Position numbers and translations under genes: made by a program
NCBI RefSeq assembly: GCF_028765545.1
Contig: NZ_JARACP010000001.1
Span: forward strand, 1-64,000
From: Aliivibrio sp. S4MY1
GTDB taxonomy: Bacteria; Pseudomonadota; Gammaproteobacteria; Enterobacterales; Vibrionaceae
DNA: 64,000 nucleotides
Direction of reading: 5' to 3'
Part shown: positions 18,460 through 27,575 of the stretch, in pieces
Layout: each line of letters starts with the position of its first letter
Position numbering within the stretch: the stretch's first letter is position 1
The notes under the pieces: model-generated
The model's input: only the letters and a program-made list of their open reading frames with translations
The model's database searches: none
Told to the model about the DNA's origin: nothing

Positions 18460-18473
18460 TTGCTCTAAATCAA
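18460..18473 (-). promoter_or_regulatory. FNR box II of grcA
   Basis: TTGCTCTAAATCAA matches the FNR consensus at 9 of 10 positions. Its centre is exactly 53 bp upstream of the first box. As I recall, the two FNR sites of E. coli yfiD are at -40.5 and -93.5, the same spacing, and the upstream one down-tunes expression under full anaerobiosis. Confidence 0.7.
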
Positions 18474-18539
18474 TAAAGCGCCATATAGCTAGTCTGTAGC
18501 ACGAAAAATGCAGTCTACCACTTTATTGTTATACCTTTA

Positions 18540-18563
18540 TTTTGTTGTAATATTACTACAAAA
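18540..18563. promoter_or_regulatory. 24-bp near-perfect palindrome, possible operator
   Basis: TTTTGTTGTAAT / ATTACTACAAAA is symmetric apart from one mismatched pair. It lies in the 362-bp region between grcA and nfo, about 120 bp before nfo. The regulator is unknown to me; the lack of a GC-rich stem and T-run argues against a terminator. Confidence 0.35.
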
Positions 18564-18684
18564 TGGTTTTTTATGTTGGTGCCCAAATAAAGGTTCAATA
18601 TTAGTAAAATGATAGAACTACTGACAAATAAAGTGTTTACCGTAATAATAGTGACGACGTTAATTTTGAAAGGAAAGTACAGAG

Positions 18685-19533
18685 ATGAAATATATTGGAG
18701 CTCACGTATCTGCGGCCGGTGGGGTTGATCAAGCACCGAAGAGAGCCTATCAAATAGGAGCAAATGCATTCGCACTATTCACTAAGAATCAACGTCAATG
18801 GGCAACCAAGCCACTAACGAGAAAAGTCATCTCTGATTTTAAAGTAAACTGTAAGCGTTTTGGTTTTTCAAGTGATCAAATTTTACCACATGACTCTTAT
18901 CTTATTAATTTAGGTGCACCAGAAGAAGATAAGTTAGAAAAATCTCGAGCGGCGTTTATTGATGAGATGGAGCGTTGTAATCAACTTGGTTTAACGTTAT
19001 TAAATTTCCACCCAGGAAGCCATTTAAAGAAAATTTCAGAAGATGAGTGTTTAGCTTTGATTTCTGAGTCAATTAATTTAGCTCATCAAGCGGTTCCTGA
19101 TGTGGTTGCCGTTATTGAAAACACGGCAGGTCAAGGTACAAACCTAGGATGGAAATTTGAACATTTAGCTCAAATAATCGATCAGGTTGAAGATAAAACA
19201 CGAGTAGGGATTTGTCTTGATACTTGCCACACTTTTGCGGCAGGTTATGACTTAGGATCGAAAGAAGCCTGTGAACATACCTTTGCGGAATTTGAGCGAA
19301 TTGTTGGTTTTCAATATTTACGTGGTATGCATATTAACGATGCAAAAATTGAGTTAGGCAGCCGTGTAGATCGTCATCACTCTTTAGGGCAAGGAACTAT
19401 TGGCTGGGATTGTTTTGAATACATCATGCAAGACGATCGATTTAATAATATCCCTCTTATATTAGAAACAATTGATCCTGAAATTTGGAAAGATGAAATA
19501 TCTCAATTAAGAAAAATGAGCGAGAAGGCATAA
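18685..19533 (+). CDS. nfo: Endonuclease IV (deoxyribonuclease IV)
   Basis: Nfo is a zinc-dependent AP endonuclease that cuts 5' of abasic sites in base excision repair. The 282-residue protein begins [20 protein letters not shown] and contains the metal-ligand motifs [37 protein letters not shown] and HINDAK, then [11 protein letters not shown] and LILETID. A good Shine-Dalgarno (GAAAGGAAA) precedes the ATG. It overlaps the next gene, ung, by one base, which puts two successive base-excision-repair enzymes in one operon. Confidence 0.97.
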   Translation: MKYIGAHVSAAGGVDQAPKRAYQIGANAFALFTKNQRQWATKPLTRKVISDFKVNCKRFGFSSDQILPHDSYLINLGAPEEDKLEKSRAAFIDEMERCNQLGLTLLNFHPGSHLKKISEDECLALISESINLAHQAVPDVVAVIENTAGQGTNLGWKFEHLAQIIDQVEDKTRVGICLDTCHTFAAGYDLGSKEACEHTFAEFERIVGFQYLRGMHINDAKIELGSRVDRHHSLGQGTIGWDCFEYIMQDDRFNNIPLILETIDPEIWKDEISQLRKMSEKA

Positions 19534-20201
19534 TGACAGAGACCTGGAATTCGGTTTTATCGGCTGAAAAAGAAAAAACCTACTACCAATCTATGATGGC
19601 AAAGATTGATAGAGAGAGAGCGCTTGGCAAAAATGTTTTCCCACAAGAAAAAGATATTTTTACTGCCTTTGACTTAACTGCTTTTGATAAGGTTAAAGTT
19701 GTGATTCTGGGCCAAGATCCATATCATGGTGAAGGGCAAGCACATGGTCTTTCTTTCTCAGTATTGCCAGGGATAAAAACGCCGCCTTCATTGCGTAATA
19801 TCTATAAAGAATTAGCGGAAGATATTAGTGATTTTACTATTCCTGAACATGGCTACTTGGAGAGTTGGGCTAAGCAAGGCGTATTATTGTTAAATACAGT
19901 ATTAACCGTTGAAGAAAGCAAGGCGCACTCTCACGCTAAGTTTGGTTGGGAAACATTCACAGATAGCATCATAGAGCAGCTGAACTTACATAGAGAAGGT
20001 GTAATCTTCTTATTATGGGGAGCTCATGCTCAAAAGAAAGGTGGGAATATAGATAAGGAACGCCACTCTATTTTAAAAGCACCTCACCCCTCTCCGTTGT
20101 CAGCTCATCGTGGTTTTTTTGGTTGTAAACATTTCTCAAAAGTGAATGAATTACTTAAATCGAAAAAGTTAGCAGAGATCAATTGGCATTCAGTTTCATA
20201 A
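19533..20201 (+). CDS. ung: Uracil-DNA glycosylase
   Basis: Ung removes uracil from DNA, leaving the abasic sites processed by the adjacent nfo product. In the 222-residue protein the water-activating loop [18 protein letters not shown] holds Asp62. The C-terminal [19 protein letters not shown] carries the catalytic histidine and the DNA-intercalating loop. Length and motifs are standard for family 1. Its first base overlaps the nfo stop codon. Confidence 0.98.
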   Translation: MTETWNSVLSAEKEKTYYQSMMAKIDRERALGKNVFPQEKDIFTAFDLTAFDKVKVVILGQDPYHGEGQAHGLSFSVLPGIKTPPSLRNIYKELAEDISDFTIPEHGYLESWAKQGVLLLNTVLTVEESKAHSHAKFGWETFTDSIIEQLNLHREGVIFLLWGAHAQKKGGNIDKERHSILKAPHPSPLSAHRGFFGCKHFSKVNELLKSKKLAEINWHSVS

Positions 20202-20299
20202 GTTTGCTGTATAAATTTTGAACTAAGCCCTGTGCTCTTATCTCAGTGATATACACTTAAGTTATCTTAAATAAATTAAGAGACTGTAGGGAGGAAAGG

Positions 20300-20827
20300 A
20301 TGCTGATAGAAAGCATATATAAAGAGCATGGGTATATTAATCGTATCATTCAGTTATTAGAGAGTAAGCTGTCTCGGCTAGAAGATGAAAAGAGCGTTAA
20401 TTATAATGTGATCCGAGAAAGTGTTAGTTATCTGTCGTCTGTTGCAGAGAAGATGCATCACCCTAAGGAGGATATGATATATCAATATTATATTGATCAT
20501 TATGGTGAGCATGAAGGGTTGGGTAACTTACTGCAAGAGCATCACACATTATCAGACAGCACTGAAGCCTTCTCGATAACGATTGAGATGATTTTAAATG
20601 ATGCGATTGTTCCCAAGGATATTTTTAAAGAGCACTTAAAAGCATTTACCTCTCGAGTACGACAGCACCTTGAACTTGAAGAAAAGGAGATCTTACCTTT
20701 TCTTAAAGCACACCTGACCACCAATGATTGGGAGGAATTAGAACGGTGTTGGATTGAAGAAGAAGATCCCGTATTTGGTAAAATAATTGATAAACGTTAT
20801 TTAGTACTTGCTGAAAAGGTGAGATAG
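20300..20827 (+). CDS. Hemerythrin HHE-domain protein
   Basis: A 175-residue all-helical protein with the pattern of a diiron hemerythrin domain: His near residue 10 in KEHGYINR, a HHPKEDMIYQYY segment near 57, EHHTLSD near 81, and HLELEEKEILPF near 121. These supply His and carboxylate ligands in the family spacing. It lacks membrane segments and is presumably cytoplasmic. Such proteins may sense or buffer oxygen, nitric oxide or iron, but the role here is unknown. It has a strong GGGAGGAAAGG ribosome binding site and its own terminator. Confidence 0.82.
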   Translation: MLIESIYKEHGYINRIIQLLESKLSRLEDEKSVNYNVIRESVSYLSSVAEKMHHPKEDMIYQYYIDHYGEHEGLGNLLQEHHTLSDSTEAFSITIEMILNDAIVPKDIFKEHLKAFTSRVRQHLELEEKEILPFLKAHLTTNDWEELERCWIEEEDPVFGKIIDKRYLVLAEKVR

Positions 20828-20841
20828 GGTTGTTGTCAATT

Positions 20842-20873
20842 AAAAAGGAGAGTTCCGTACTCTCCTTTTTTTG
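20842..20873. terminator. Terminator after hemerythrin gene
   Basis: A 12-bp perfect stem (AAAAAGGAGAGT / ACTCTCCTTTTT, loop TCCGT) sits between convergent genes and can serve both. Confidence 0.9.
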
Positions 20874-20895
20874 TTTAGTGATTTAGTGTGATGTC

Positions 20896-21075
20896 TTATT
20901 TAAAAAAAGCTTCATCAATGCTTCCTTTGAATGAAGGATCGAGTTCTCTTAATTCATGTAATAGCTGACGACGATCTTGAAATGCCTCAATTTCTCGCCA
21001 TAAACGCTTTTTTGGCTTCTTTTTAGTTGTTGATGTTTTTGTAGCTAATAAATCATTTAATGTGTACCCATCCAT
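20896..21075 (-). CDS. DUF3545 family small protein
   Basis: A 59-residue basic protein. The central RLWREIEAFQDRRQLLHELR segment resembles the conserved core of DUF3545, a family of unknown function found in Vibrionaceae and relatives. It is probably a helical, cytoplasmic protein. I chose the ATG at 21075 (MDGYTLNDLL) because GAGG lies 6 nt upstream; an in-frame GTG two codons earlier is possible. It converges on the hemerythrin gene. Family assignment is from memory of the motif. Confidence 0.72.
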   Translation of the reverse strand: MDGYTLNDLLATKTSTTKKKPKKRLWREIEAFQDRRQLLHELRELDPSFKGSIDEAFFK

Positions 21076-21824
21076 AAGCACCTCGTTTTATAAAATAATG
21101 AATCATTACAAAGAGTAAGTTATCTACCATCGTGTGTTATTAAATATCACAGAGTGTCGATTATGACCTTGAACTGTTTCGCATTTGTTTCTTTTTAATG
21201 AATAACATGTGAGATAACGGTCACTAAAATGACTTTAATTTTAATTAATAACACCTAATACTCTTTGATTAATCTATTCCATACTGAATAAAAGTATATT
21301 TTTTTGTTTAATTTTTGTTAGTGTGGGTTCTTTTTTTTATTGGTTTTTTAGTCTATTCCCTTGCTAAGAATTGAGATGCTTATTATTTTTCTAAGTAAAA
21401 ATAGAGAGGATGAGCAAAGTCGATATCTTACTGTTTTCTATAGTTGTGGAAGCGTATTTTCATAACTTAAACAACGTGAATTATTATTTGCTGATGTTTC
21501 TGCATTGATTTAAATGTCAATAGTATGATTTATTATGTTGTGAAAATGAACGGTAAGTCCAAGATTGTAGAAAAAGTGTCATAACTACAACATTTGTTTT
21601 TTATTGATTTTTTAGTAAATACTGAGCATCATTCAGCCCGCTAATCTTATTGGATGAGTAAATATTTAGATTTACTGCTAATAACTGAATAGAGTTGCAC
21701 GGTATAGAGCTAACTCTTCATCATATCCAAATAAATAATCGACAATAACAAAGAAGATTAGTAGGGGCACTTATAGTGATAAGTGTGTGCAATCATAAAT
21801 TATTGACGTAATTGAGAGGGAAGT
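21076..21824. other. Gene-free 749-bp region upstream of the symporter gene
   Basis: A very AT-rich stretch with no supported gene. A 32-codon frame at 21410-21508 has GAGAGG directly abutting its ATG, too close to act as a ribosome binding site. A CACTTAT / ATAAGTG hairpin (21768-21785) lies in the symporter leader. I looked for a glycine riboswitch, which precedes related symporters in some vibrios, and did not find its conserved core. Confidence 0.6.
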
Positions 21825-23258
21825 GTGACAAGTCTTATTAACTTACTGAATGACCTATTATGGGGTTCAGTACTGGTGTATTTATTAGTCGCTATTGGTA
21901 TTTATTTTACTGTTCGTTTAGGGTTCATTCAATTTCGCCATTTTGGTCATATGTTTTCGGTTTTGAAAAACAGTAGAAAATCAGATCCATCAGGAATTTC
22001 ATCATTTCAAGCCTTGTGTACTAGTCTAGCCGCTCGTGTCGGTACTGGTAATATGGCAGGTGTCGCAGTGGCGTTAACTGCTGGTGGCCCTGGTGCCATT
22101 TTCTGGATGTGGTTAATTGCTATGTTAGGTATGGCAACCTCTTTTGCAGAAAGTACATTAGCTCAATTATATAAAACTAAAGATGACGACGGTAACTACC
22201 GTGGTGGTCCTGCTTATTATATGGAGAAAGGATTAGGAATGCGCTGGATGGGCGTTTTATTCTCTGTCTTTTTAATTATTGCGTTTGGTTTAGTTTTTAA
22301 TGCGGTACAAGCCAACTCTATTGTAGGTGCAATGCAAACGGCGTTTGGATGGGAGCCTCTTTATGTTGGTATTGCGATTGTTATTATCTCTGCGGTTGTT
22401 ATTTTTGGTGGCTTTAGAACTATAGCAAGAACCGCTGAAATTGTTGTTCCAGTTATGGCTCTGGCGTATTTGGCAATAGCATTGTTTATTATGCTAACCA
22501 ATATCGAACAATTACCAGGTGTTATTGCTTTAATTTTCAAAAGTGCGTTTGGCCTTCAAGAGGCCGCTGCTGGTGGTTTAGGTTACGCAATTGCCCAAGC
22601 GATGATTAATGGTATTAAACGTGGTTTATTCTCGAATGAGGCTGGTATGGGGTCTGCACCTAATGCTGCAGCTTCGGCGACACCATATCCACCGCATCCA
22701 GCATCTCAAGGCTATGTTCAAATGCTTGGCGTATTTATGGATACGATTGTTATTTGTTCTGCAACCGTCGCAATCATCTTAATGTCTGGCGAATATGTGC
22801 CACACGGTGAAGTGACAGGGATAGAACTAACTCAATTAGCTCTAACGAGCCAAGTGGGTGAGTGGGGCGGGATTTTTGTGGCTATCGCAATTTTCTTCTT
22901 TGCATTTACGTCAATTATTGCAAACTATTCGTATGCGGAAACAAACTTGATTTTTTTAGAACATAATCACAAAGCAGGCATTGGCATATTCCGTGTCATT
23001 GTATTGGGAATGGTTATGTTTGGTGCTTTATCTTCACTACCAACGGTATGGGCACTTGCTGATGTTTCAATGGGACTAATGGCTATTGTTAACTTAATCG
23101 CTATTTCATTACTATCTGGCACGGTAATAAAGCTAGCTAAAGATTATAATAAGCAGTTGGCAGCGGGTAAAGTACCTACCTTTGATAGTAAAGATTATCC
23201 AGAGCTACACTCGCAGCTAGAAGAAGGTATTTGGGATAATACAAAAGAACAAAAATAA
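21825..23258 (+). CDS. Alanine/glycine:cation symporter (AGCS family)
   Basis: A 477-residue multispanning inner-membrane transporter that would import alanine or glycine with sodium. The AGCS signature GPGAIFWMWLIAMLGMATSF is near residues 90-109, preceded by RVGTGNMAGVAVAL. The substrate-site region FSNEAGMGSAPNAAASA is near 270. About ten hydrophobic segments are visible. The start is GTG with a GAGAGGGAA ribosome binding site; no better ATG is in frame. The gene is monocistronic with its own terminator. Confidence 0.93.
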   Translation: MTSLINLLNDLLWGSVLVYLLVAIGIYFTVRLGFIQFRHFGHMFSVLKNSRKSDPSGISSFQALCTSLAARVGTGNMAGVAVALTAGGPGAIFWMWLIAMLGMATSFAESTLAQLYKTKDDDGNYRGGPAYYMEKGLGMRWMGVLFSVFLIIAFGLVFNAVQANSIVGAMQTAFGWEPLYVGIAIVIISAVVIFGGFRTIARTAEIVVPVMALAYLAIALFIMLTNIEQLPGVIALIFKSAFGLQEAAAGGLGYAIAQAMINGIKRGLFSNEAGMGSAPNAAASATPYPPHPASQGYVQMLGVFMDTIVICSATVAIILMSGEYVPHGEVTGIELTQLALTSQVGEWGGIFVAIAIFFFAFTSIIANYSYAETNLIFLEHNHKAGIGIFRVIVLGMVMFGALSSLPTVWALADVSMGLMAIVNLIAISLLSGTVIKLAKDYNKQLAAGKVPTFDSKDYPELHSQLEEGIWDNTKEQK

Positions 23259-23288
23259 TCATTTGTTTTATCCATCAAAGAAATAGAT

Positions 23289-23317
23289 AAAGCCACGCAA
23301 GCTAGCGTGGCTTTTTT
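23289..23317 (+). terminator. Terminator after symporter gene
   Basis: A 9-bp stem AAGCCACGC / GCGTGGCTT is followed by a T-run. Confidence 0.9.
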
Positions 23318-23370
23318 ATATCTGAATAGTTACTATCTTAGTATATAAAAATACATAGGATATCTTGCTC

Positions 23371-24150
23371 ATGCTTATTGTTGTTTCACCTGCGAAAACA
23401 CTGGATTACGAAACGCCATTACCCGTTAAAACCTTTACTCAACCTGATTTTATTGCTGATTCAGCTGAGCTTGTAGAGGTATGTAAACAATTAACGCCAT
23501 TAGATATCTCCGGCTTAATGAAGGTGAGTGATAAAATTGCAAGTTTAAATGCGGTGCGTTTTGAAGAGTGGTCAACGACGTTTACTCAAGATAATGCTCG
23601 TCAGGCCCTATTTGCATTTAAAGGTGATGTTTATACTGGGTTAGATGCAAACAGCTTAACGGAGAGTGATATCGAGTTCGCTCAAGCGCATTTGCGTATG
23701 TTATCTGGGTTGTATGGGCTATTGAAACCATTGGATCTTATGCAACCTTATCGCTTGGAGATGGGAACAAAGCTAGCGAATGATCGTGGCAGTAATTTGT
23801 ATCAGTTTTGGGGGAGTAAAATTACAGAGCAATTAAACCAAGTACTGAAAGCACAAGGTGATGATATTTTAGTGAACTTAGCCTCAAATGAATATTTTAA
23901 AGCGGTAAAACCAAAAGCATTAGCTGCAAAGGTGATAACTCCTGTCTTTAAAGATTGCAAAAATGGACAATATAAAATTATCAGCTTTTATGCCAAAAAA
24001 GCACGAGGTTTAATGGCTCGTTTTATTATTGAAAACAGAGTGAAAAATAAAGAAGAGCTCAAAGAGTTTAGTGTTGCGGGTTATTACTTTGTAGACGCAG
24101 AATCAACAGAAAGTGAATTTGTTTTCAAAAGAGAAGAGCAACAAAAATAA
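23371..24150 (+). CDS. yaaA: YaaA family peroxide stress protein (UPF0246)
   Basis: YaaA in E. coli lowers free intracellular iron during hydrogen peroxide stress and binds DNA. The 259-residue protein shows the family start [18 protein letters not shown], the central [20 protein letters not shown] near 113, and the C-terminal [15 protein letters not shown] near 208. I chose the ATG at 23371, with AGGA upstream, over a TTG two codons earlier. It is monocistronic, between the symporter and mscS. Confidence 0.93.
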   Translation: MLIVVSPAKTLDYETPLPVKTFTQPDFIADSAELVEVCKQLTPLDISGLMKVSDKIASLNAVRFEEWSTTFTQDNARQALFAFKGDVYTGLDANSLTESDIEFAQAHLRMLSGLYGLLKPLDLMQPYRLEMGTKLANDRGSNLYQFWGSKITEQLNQVLKAQGDDILVNLASNEYFKAVKPKALAAKVITPVFKDCKNGQYKIISFYAKKARGLMARFIIENRVKNKEELKEFSVAGYYFVDAESTESEFVFKREEQQK

Positions 24151-24404
24151 TTACGTCACGACAGTTGAATGTATTATTTTTGTAAGTAAAATGTAGTCAG
24201 GATGATTTAACCTGCTAGTGTTAGGTAGGTTATTGTAATTCACGTTGTTTTTATTTCTTACTGAAGAGAATCGAAAGAGAAAAGTGTTTTTTAGAAAGGG
24301 ATTTTACATCAAGCTAACGCTGATAGTGTTAGAATTGGTATAAATCGTCAATATATGGCAATCATCTCAATTTATACTGAGAATAACTATAAAGGACAAA
24401 TTAC

Positions 24405-25265
24405 ATGGCAGATCAAGGTGCAGTCACTGATTTAGCTACCACAAGTGTGGCTAATTTAGAGCATTGGTTAACAGACAATTCAGAGCTATTTATCACGTAT
24501 GGGGTAAATATTATTTCAGCATTGGCGATCCTTTTTATCGGTAATATTATCGTTAAGAAAATCGCAGGTGGTGTAAGCAAGGCTCTTCAGAAAAAGAAAA
24601 TGGATAAAGCAGTTGTCGACTTTGTTCATACGCTGGTTCGTTACCTTTTATTCATTATCGTTTTAATTGCAGCACTAGGTAAAGTTGGTGTTCAAACTGC
24701 TTCTGTTGTTGCTGTTATTGGTGCGGCCGGTTTAGCGGTAGGCCTTGCGCTTCAAGGTTCATTATCAAACTTTGCAGCAGGTGTATTAATCGTCGCATTC
24801 CGTCCATTTAAGTCTGGCGATTATGTTGAGATTGGTGGCGTTGCAGGGTCTGTTGATTCAATTCAAATTTTCCAAACAATTCTAACTACACCAGATAACA
24901 AAATGGTTGTAGTGCCAAATGGTGGCGTTATCGGCAGCCCAATCACTAACTATTCACGTCATGCTACTCGTCGTGTAGACCATGTAATTGGTGTGTCTTA
25001 CAGTGCTGATTTGAAGAAAACAAAAGAAGTGATTACTAAAGTACTAGAATCTGATGAACGTGTACTTAAAACACCTGCACCAACTGTGGGTGTTGTTGCT
25101 CTTGCTGATTCATCAGTAAATTTTGTGGTTCGTCCTTGGTGTAAAACAGAACAGTATTGGGATGTTTACTTTGATACGCTTCAAGCGATTAAAGAGGGTC
25201 TGGACAACGAAGGTATTGAGATCCCATTCCCACAAATGGATGTGCATTTAAATAAAGTAGACTAA
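24405..25265 (+). CDS. mscS: Small-conductance mechanosensitive channel MscS
   Basis: MscS opens under membrane tension to release solutes on osmotic downshock. The 286-residue protein has three membrane helices (about 32-52, 72-90, 98-128). The pore-lining third helix GAAGLAVGLALQGSLSNFAA has the Gly/Ala packing typical of MscS. It is followed by the cytoplasmic beta domain (FRPFKSGDYVEIGGVAGSV) and alpha-beta vestibule. Length is identical to E. coli MscS (286). The terminator directly after has a stable UUCG tetraloop. Confidence 0.96.
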   Translation: MADQGAVTDLATTSVANLEHWLTDNSELFITYGVNIISALAILFIGNIIVKKIAGGVSKALQKKKMDKAVVDFVHTLVRYLLFIIVLIAALGKVGVQTASVVAVIGAAGLAVGLALQGSLSNFAAGVLIVAFRPFKSGDYVEIGGVAGSVDSIQIFQTILTTPDNKMVVVPNGGVIGSPITNYSRHATRRVDHVIGVSYSADLKKTKEVITKVLESDERVLKTPAPTVGVVALADSSVNFVVRPWCKTEQYWDVYFDTLQAIKEGLDNEGIEIPFPQMDVHLNKVD

Positions 25266-25287
25266 GGTTTACTTAAATCAATACATG

Positions 25288-25316
25288 AAATGCTACCTTC
25301 GGGTAGCATTTTTTTT
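25288..25316 (+). terminator. mscS terminator
   Basis: A 10-bp perfect stem AAATGCTACC / GGTAGCATTT is closed by a TTCG tetraloop and followed by a T-run. Confidence 0.95.
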
Positions 25317-25397
25317 GAATAGAACTTTGGTTGGCTAAGGGAATCATTTACTATTCTTATAGTCATAACCCTATGATGTTACTTTGAGATATTAACA

Positions 25398-26093
25398 ATG
25401 AAAAAAATAATAAATGCTTTATGTTTATCTGCTTGCTTAACTCCGGTGGCATTTGCTTCATCACCAGACTTTCCTCATCTTGAAGTGTCAGGGACAGGAG
25501 AGGTGCTTGTTGTGCCTGATATGGCTCAATTTTCGGTTGATGTTGTAGAAAGTAAAGCAACCGCAGAGAAAGCGAAACAAGCAGCAGATAAAGCCGTGAC
25601 GAGCTTCCTTGCTCGTTTAGAAGTTCAAGGGGTGAAACGTGAAAACATTAACAGTGGCAATATTCGTTTAACACCAGAATACCGTTATCCAAAAGGAAAA
25701 AAACCAGAGCTTGTTGGGTATAAAGCTGTTCGTAATATTACGGTTACGGTAATGGATTTAAATAAGTTAAATGGTTACCTCGATAAAGCGTTAGGTGATG
25801 GCGTCAACCGCATTAACCACATTGAACTCAAGACAAGTAAAGAAAAAGAATACATTGAAGCGGCACGTTTAGAAGCGATTAAAGATGCTAATGAAAAAGC
25901 AGTATCCTTAGCAAAAGGTTTTGGCACGGAAGTTAAAGGGGTGTGGAAAGTCTCTTATCGTAATAACTATAGCCAACCAGTCTTAATGAAAAGCATGAGA
26001 ATGGATGCAGCTTCTAATGTGGCTGAAAGCTATCAAGACAGTCAAATGGTAATTTCTGATTCAGTGTCCGTTGTTTATCGATTAAAAGAATAG
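25398..26093 (+). CDS. SIMPL domain protein (YggE-like)
   Basis: A 231-residue periplasmic protein with a cleavable signal peptide (about residues 1-21, ending VAFASS). It has a SIMPL domain (DUF541) resembling E. coli YggE, which lowers oxidative stress by an unknown mechanism. Typical family features are HLEVSGTGEVLVVPDMAQFS near residue 29 and the alternating beta-alpha pattern with many Lys and Glu. E. coli yggE is also close to mscS. Function is known only by homology. Confidence 0.88.
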   Translation: MKKIINALCLSACLTPVAFASSPDFPHLEVSGTGEVLVVPDMAQFSVDVVESKATAEKAKQAADKAVTSFLARLEVQGVKRENINSGNIRLTPEYRYPKGKKPELVGYKAVRNITVTVMDLNKLNGYLDKALGDGVNRINHIELKTSKEKEYIEAARLEAIKDANEKAVSLAKGFGTEVKGVWKVSYRNNYSQPVLMKSMRMDAASNVAESYQDSQMVISDSVSVVYRLKE

Positions 26094-26112
26094 TTGCTTA
26101 AGAGCAGAGAAA

Positions 26113-26146
26113 TAAAAAAGGGTTACCGTGTGGTAACCCATTTTTA
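26113..26146. terminator. Terminator between SIMPL gene and serA
   Basis: An 8-bp perfect stem GGGTTACC / GGTAACCC with loop GTGT and A/T runs on both sides lies between convergent genes and can end both. Confidence 0.92.
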
Positions 26147-26152
26147 ATGATA

Positions 26153-27382
26153 CTAGTGCAAAATTCGAGCGCGGATTGTGCCTTCAATAGCTTTTAGCTT
26201 AACTAATGCTTCTTCAGAGCGAGCGGTTTCAACATCAATTACGACATAGCCCATATCCGCAGATGTTTGTAGGTATTGAGCGGCAATGTTAATCCCTTCA
26301 TCAGCAAAAATGCTGTTTATCTGAGTTAGAATACCTGGACGGTTCTCATGGATATGAAGCAAACGAGACGTATCAGTATGTTCAGGAAGAGAGACTTCAG
26401 GGAAGTTTACTGATGACAATGTTGAACCATTATCAGAGTATTTAGTGAGTTTCCCTGCGACTTCAACGCCGATGTTTTCTTGAGCCTCTTGAGTCGAGCC
26501 TCCGACATGTGGAGTAAGAATAACATTATCAAACTTTTGTAATGGCGATTCGAATGGGTCTGCGTTTGTTTTAGGCTCCACAGGGAATACATCGATAGCT
26601 GCACCACCTAAATGACCAGACTCTAATGCATCGCATAAGTCAGGGATCTTAACGACAGTGCCACGAGCGGCATTGATAAAGATAGCACCTGGCTTCATAC
26701 GGGCAAACTCTTCAGCTCCCATCATGTCTTTTGTTCCTAGTGTTTCTGGAACATGAAGAGAGATAACGTCACATTTATTTAATAGCTCACTCATGGTTTG
26801 GATCTGAGTTGCATTACCTAGCGATAGCTTGTTTTCTATATCGTAGTAATAGACTCGCATACCTAAGTTTTCAGCTAAAATACCTAATTGTGTACCGATA
26901 TGTCCATAACCTATGATACCCAAACGTTTGCCTCTTGCTTCAAAAGAAGCGTCGGCACTTTTTTTCCAGATACCACGATGAGCTAACGCATTTTTCTCAG
27001 GGATACCACGCAGGAGTAATAGGATTTGCCCTAAAACAAGCTCAGCAACACTTCGAGTGTTAGAGAAAGGGGCATTAAATACTGGAATACCGCGTTTTGC
27101 AGCGGCCGTTAAGTTCACTTGGTTCGTTCCGATACAGAAACAACCGACGGCAACTAACTTGTTTGCGGCATCAAACACTTCTTGAGTTAATTGAGTGCGT
27201 GAGCGAAGACCAATAAAGTGAACATCTTTTACTGCCTCAAGAAGATCCTCTTCTGACAACGATCCCTTATGATATTCGATGTTTGTATAGCCATCAGCCT
27301 GAAAAACTTCAACACAAGATGGGTGCAACCCTTCTAAAAGAAGAATTTTTATTTTTTCTTTTTCCAGAGATACTTTTGCCAT
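26153..27382 (-). CDS. serA: D-3-phosphoglycerate dehydrogenase
   Basis: SerA catalyses the first step of serine synthesis, oxidising 3-phosphoglycerate with NAD. The 409-residue protein has the substrate domain (KILLLEGLHPS), the NAD-binding motif LGIIGYGHIGTQLGILAENL, the catalytic Arg in NAARGTVV and the catalytic His in ILTPHVGGSTQEAQENIG. A C-terminal ACT domain begins near 340 and is the serine feedback site. I chose the ATG at 27382 (MAKVSLEKEK), with AAGGA 10 nt upstream, over an in-frame TTG eight codons earlier. In E. coli, serA and rpiA are also neighbours. Confidence 0.97.
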   Translation of the reverse strand: MAKVSLEKEKIKILLLEGLHPSCVEVFQADGYTNIEYHKGSLSEEDLLEAVKDVHFIGLRSRTQLTQEVFDAANKLVAVGCFCIGTNQVNLTAAAKRGIPVFNAPFSNTRSVAELVLGQILLLLRGIPEKNALAHRGIWKKSADASFEARGKRLGIIGYGHIGTQLGILAENLGMRVYYYDIENKLSLGNATQIQTMSELLNKCDVISLHVPETLGTKDMMGAEEFARMKPGAIFINAARGTVVKIPDLCDALESGHLGGAAIDVFPVEPKTNADPFESPLQKFDNVILTPHVGGSTQEAQENIGVEVAGKLTKYSDNGSTLSSVNFPEVSLPEHTDTSRLLHIHENRPGILTQINSIFADEGINIAAQYLQTSADMGYVVIDVETARSEEALVKLKAIEGTIRARILH

Positions 27383-27486
27383 GGTCGTTCTTATCCTTAA
27401 AAACAAATTTATGATGGGGAGTTTATGTTTGATGATTATAAAGTATCAAAAAATAATCAGTTTGGGTAAGAAAATTACGGAATAGT

Positions 27487-27517
27487 TAATAAAAAACGGT
27501 GCTAATGAGCACCGTTT
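27487..27517 (-). terminator. rpiA terminator
   Basis: A 10-bp perfect stem AAACGGTGCT / AGCACCGTTT with loop AATG is followed on the minus strand by a T-run. It separates rpiA from serA. Confidence 0.9.
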
Positions 27518-27575
27518 GTAATCAAATGACATTTTTTGCACCCGATTGGCGGGAGCATTAAGACGAAAAAGAAAC

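Noticed and set aside
18515-18775. 86-codon minus-strand frame over the nfo start
   Set aside because: It overlaps the real nfo start and its promoter region, and the translated sequence looks random.
21410-21508. 32-codon frame starting ATGAGCAAAGTC
   Set aside because: GAGAGG touches the ATG with no spacing, and the hydrophobic product resembles no known small protein.
21600-21824. Glycine riboswitch upstream of the alanine/glycine symporter
   Set aside because: I looked for the conserved riboswitch core on the plus strand and did not find it.
24313-24331. CTAACGC / GTGTTAG repeat before mscS
   Set aside because: Short with one G-T pair and no supporting context.
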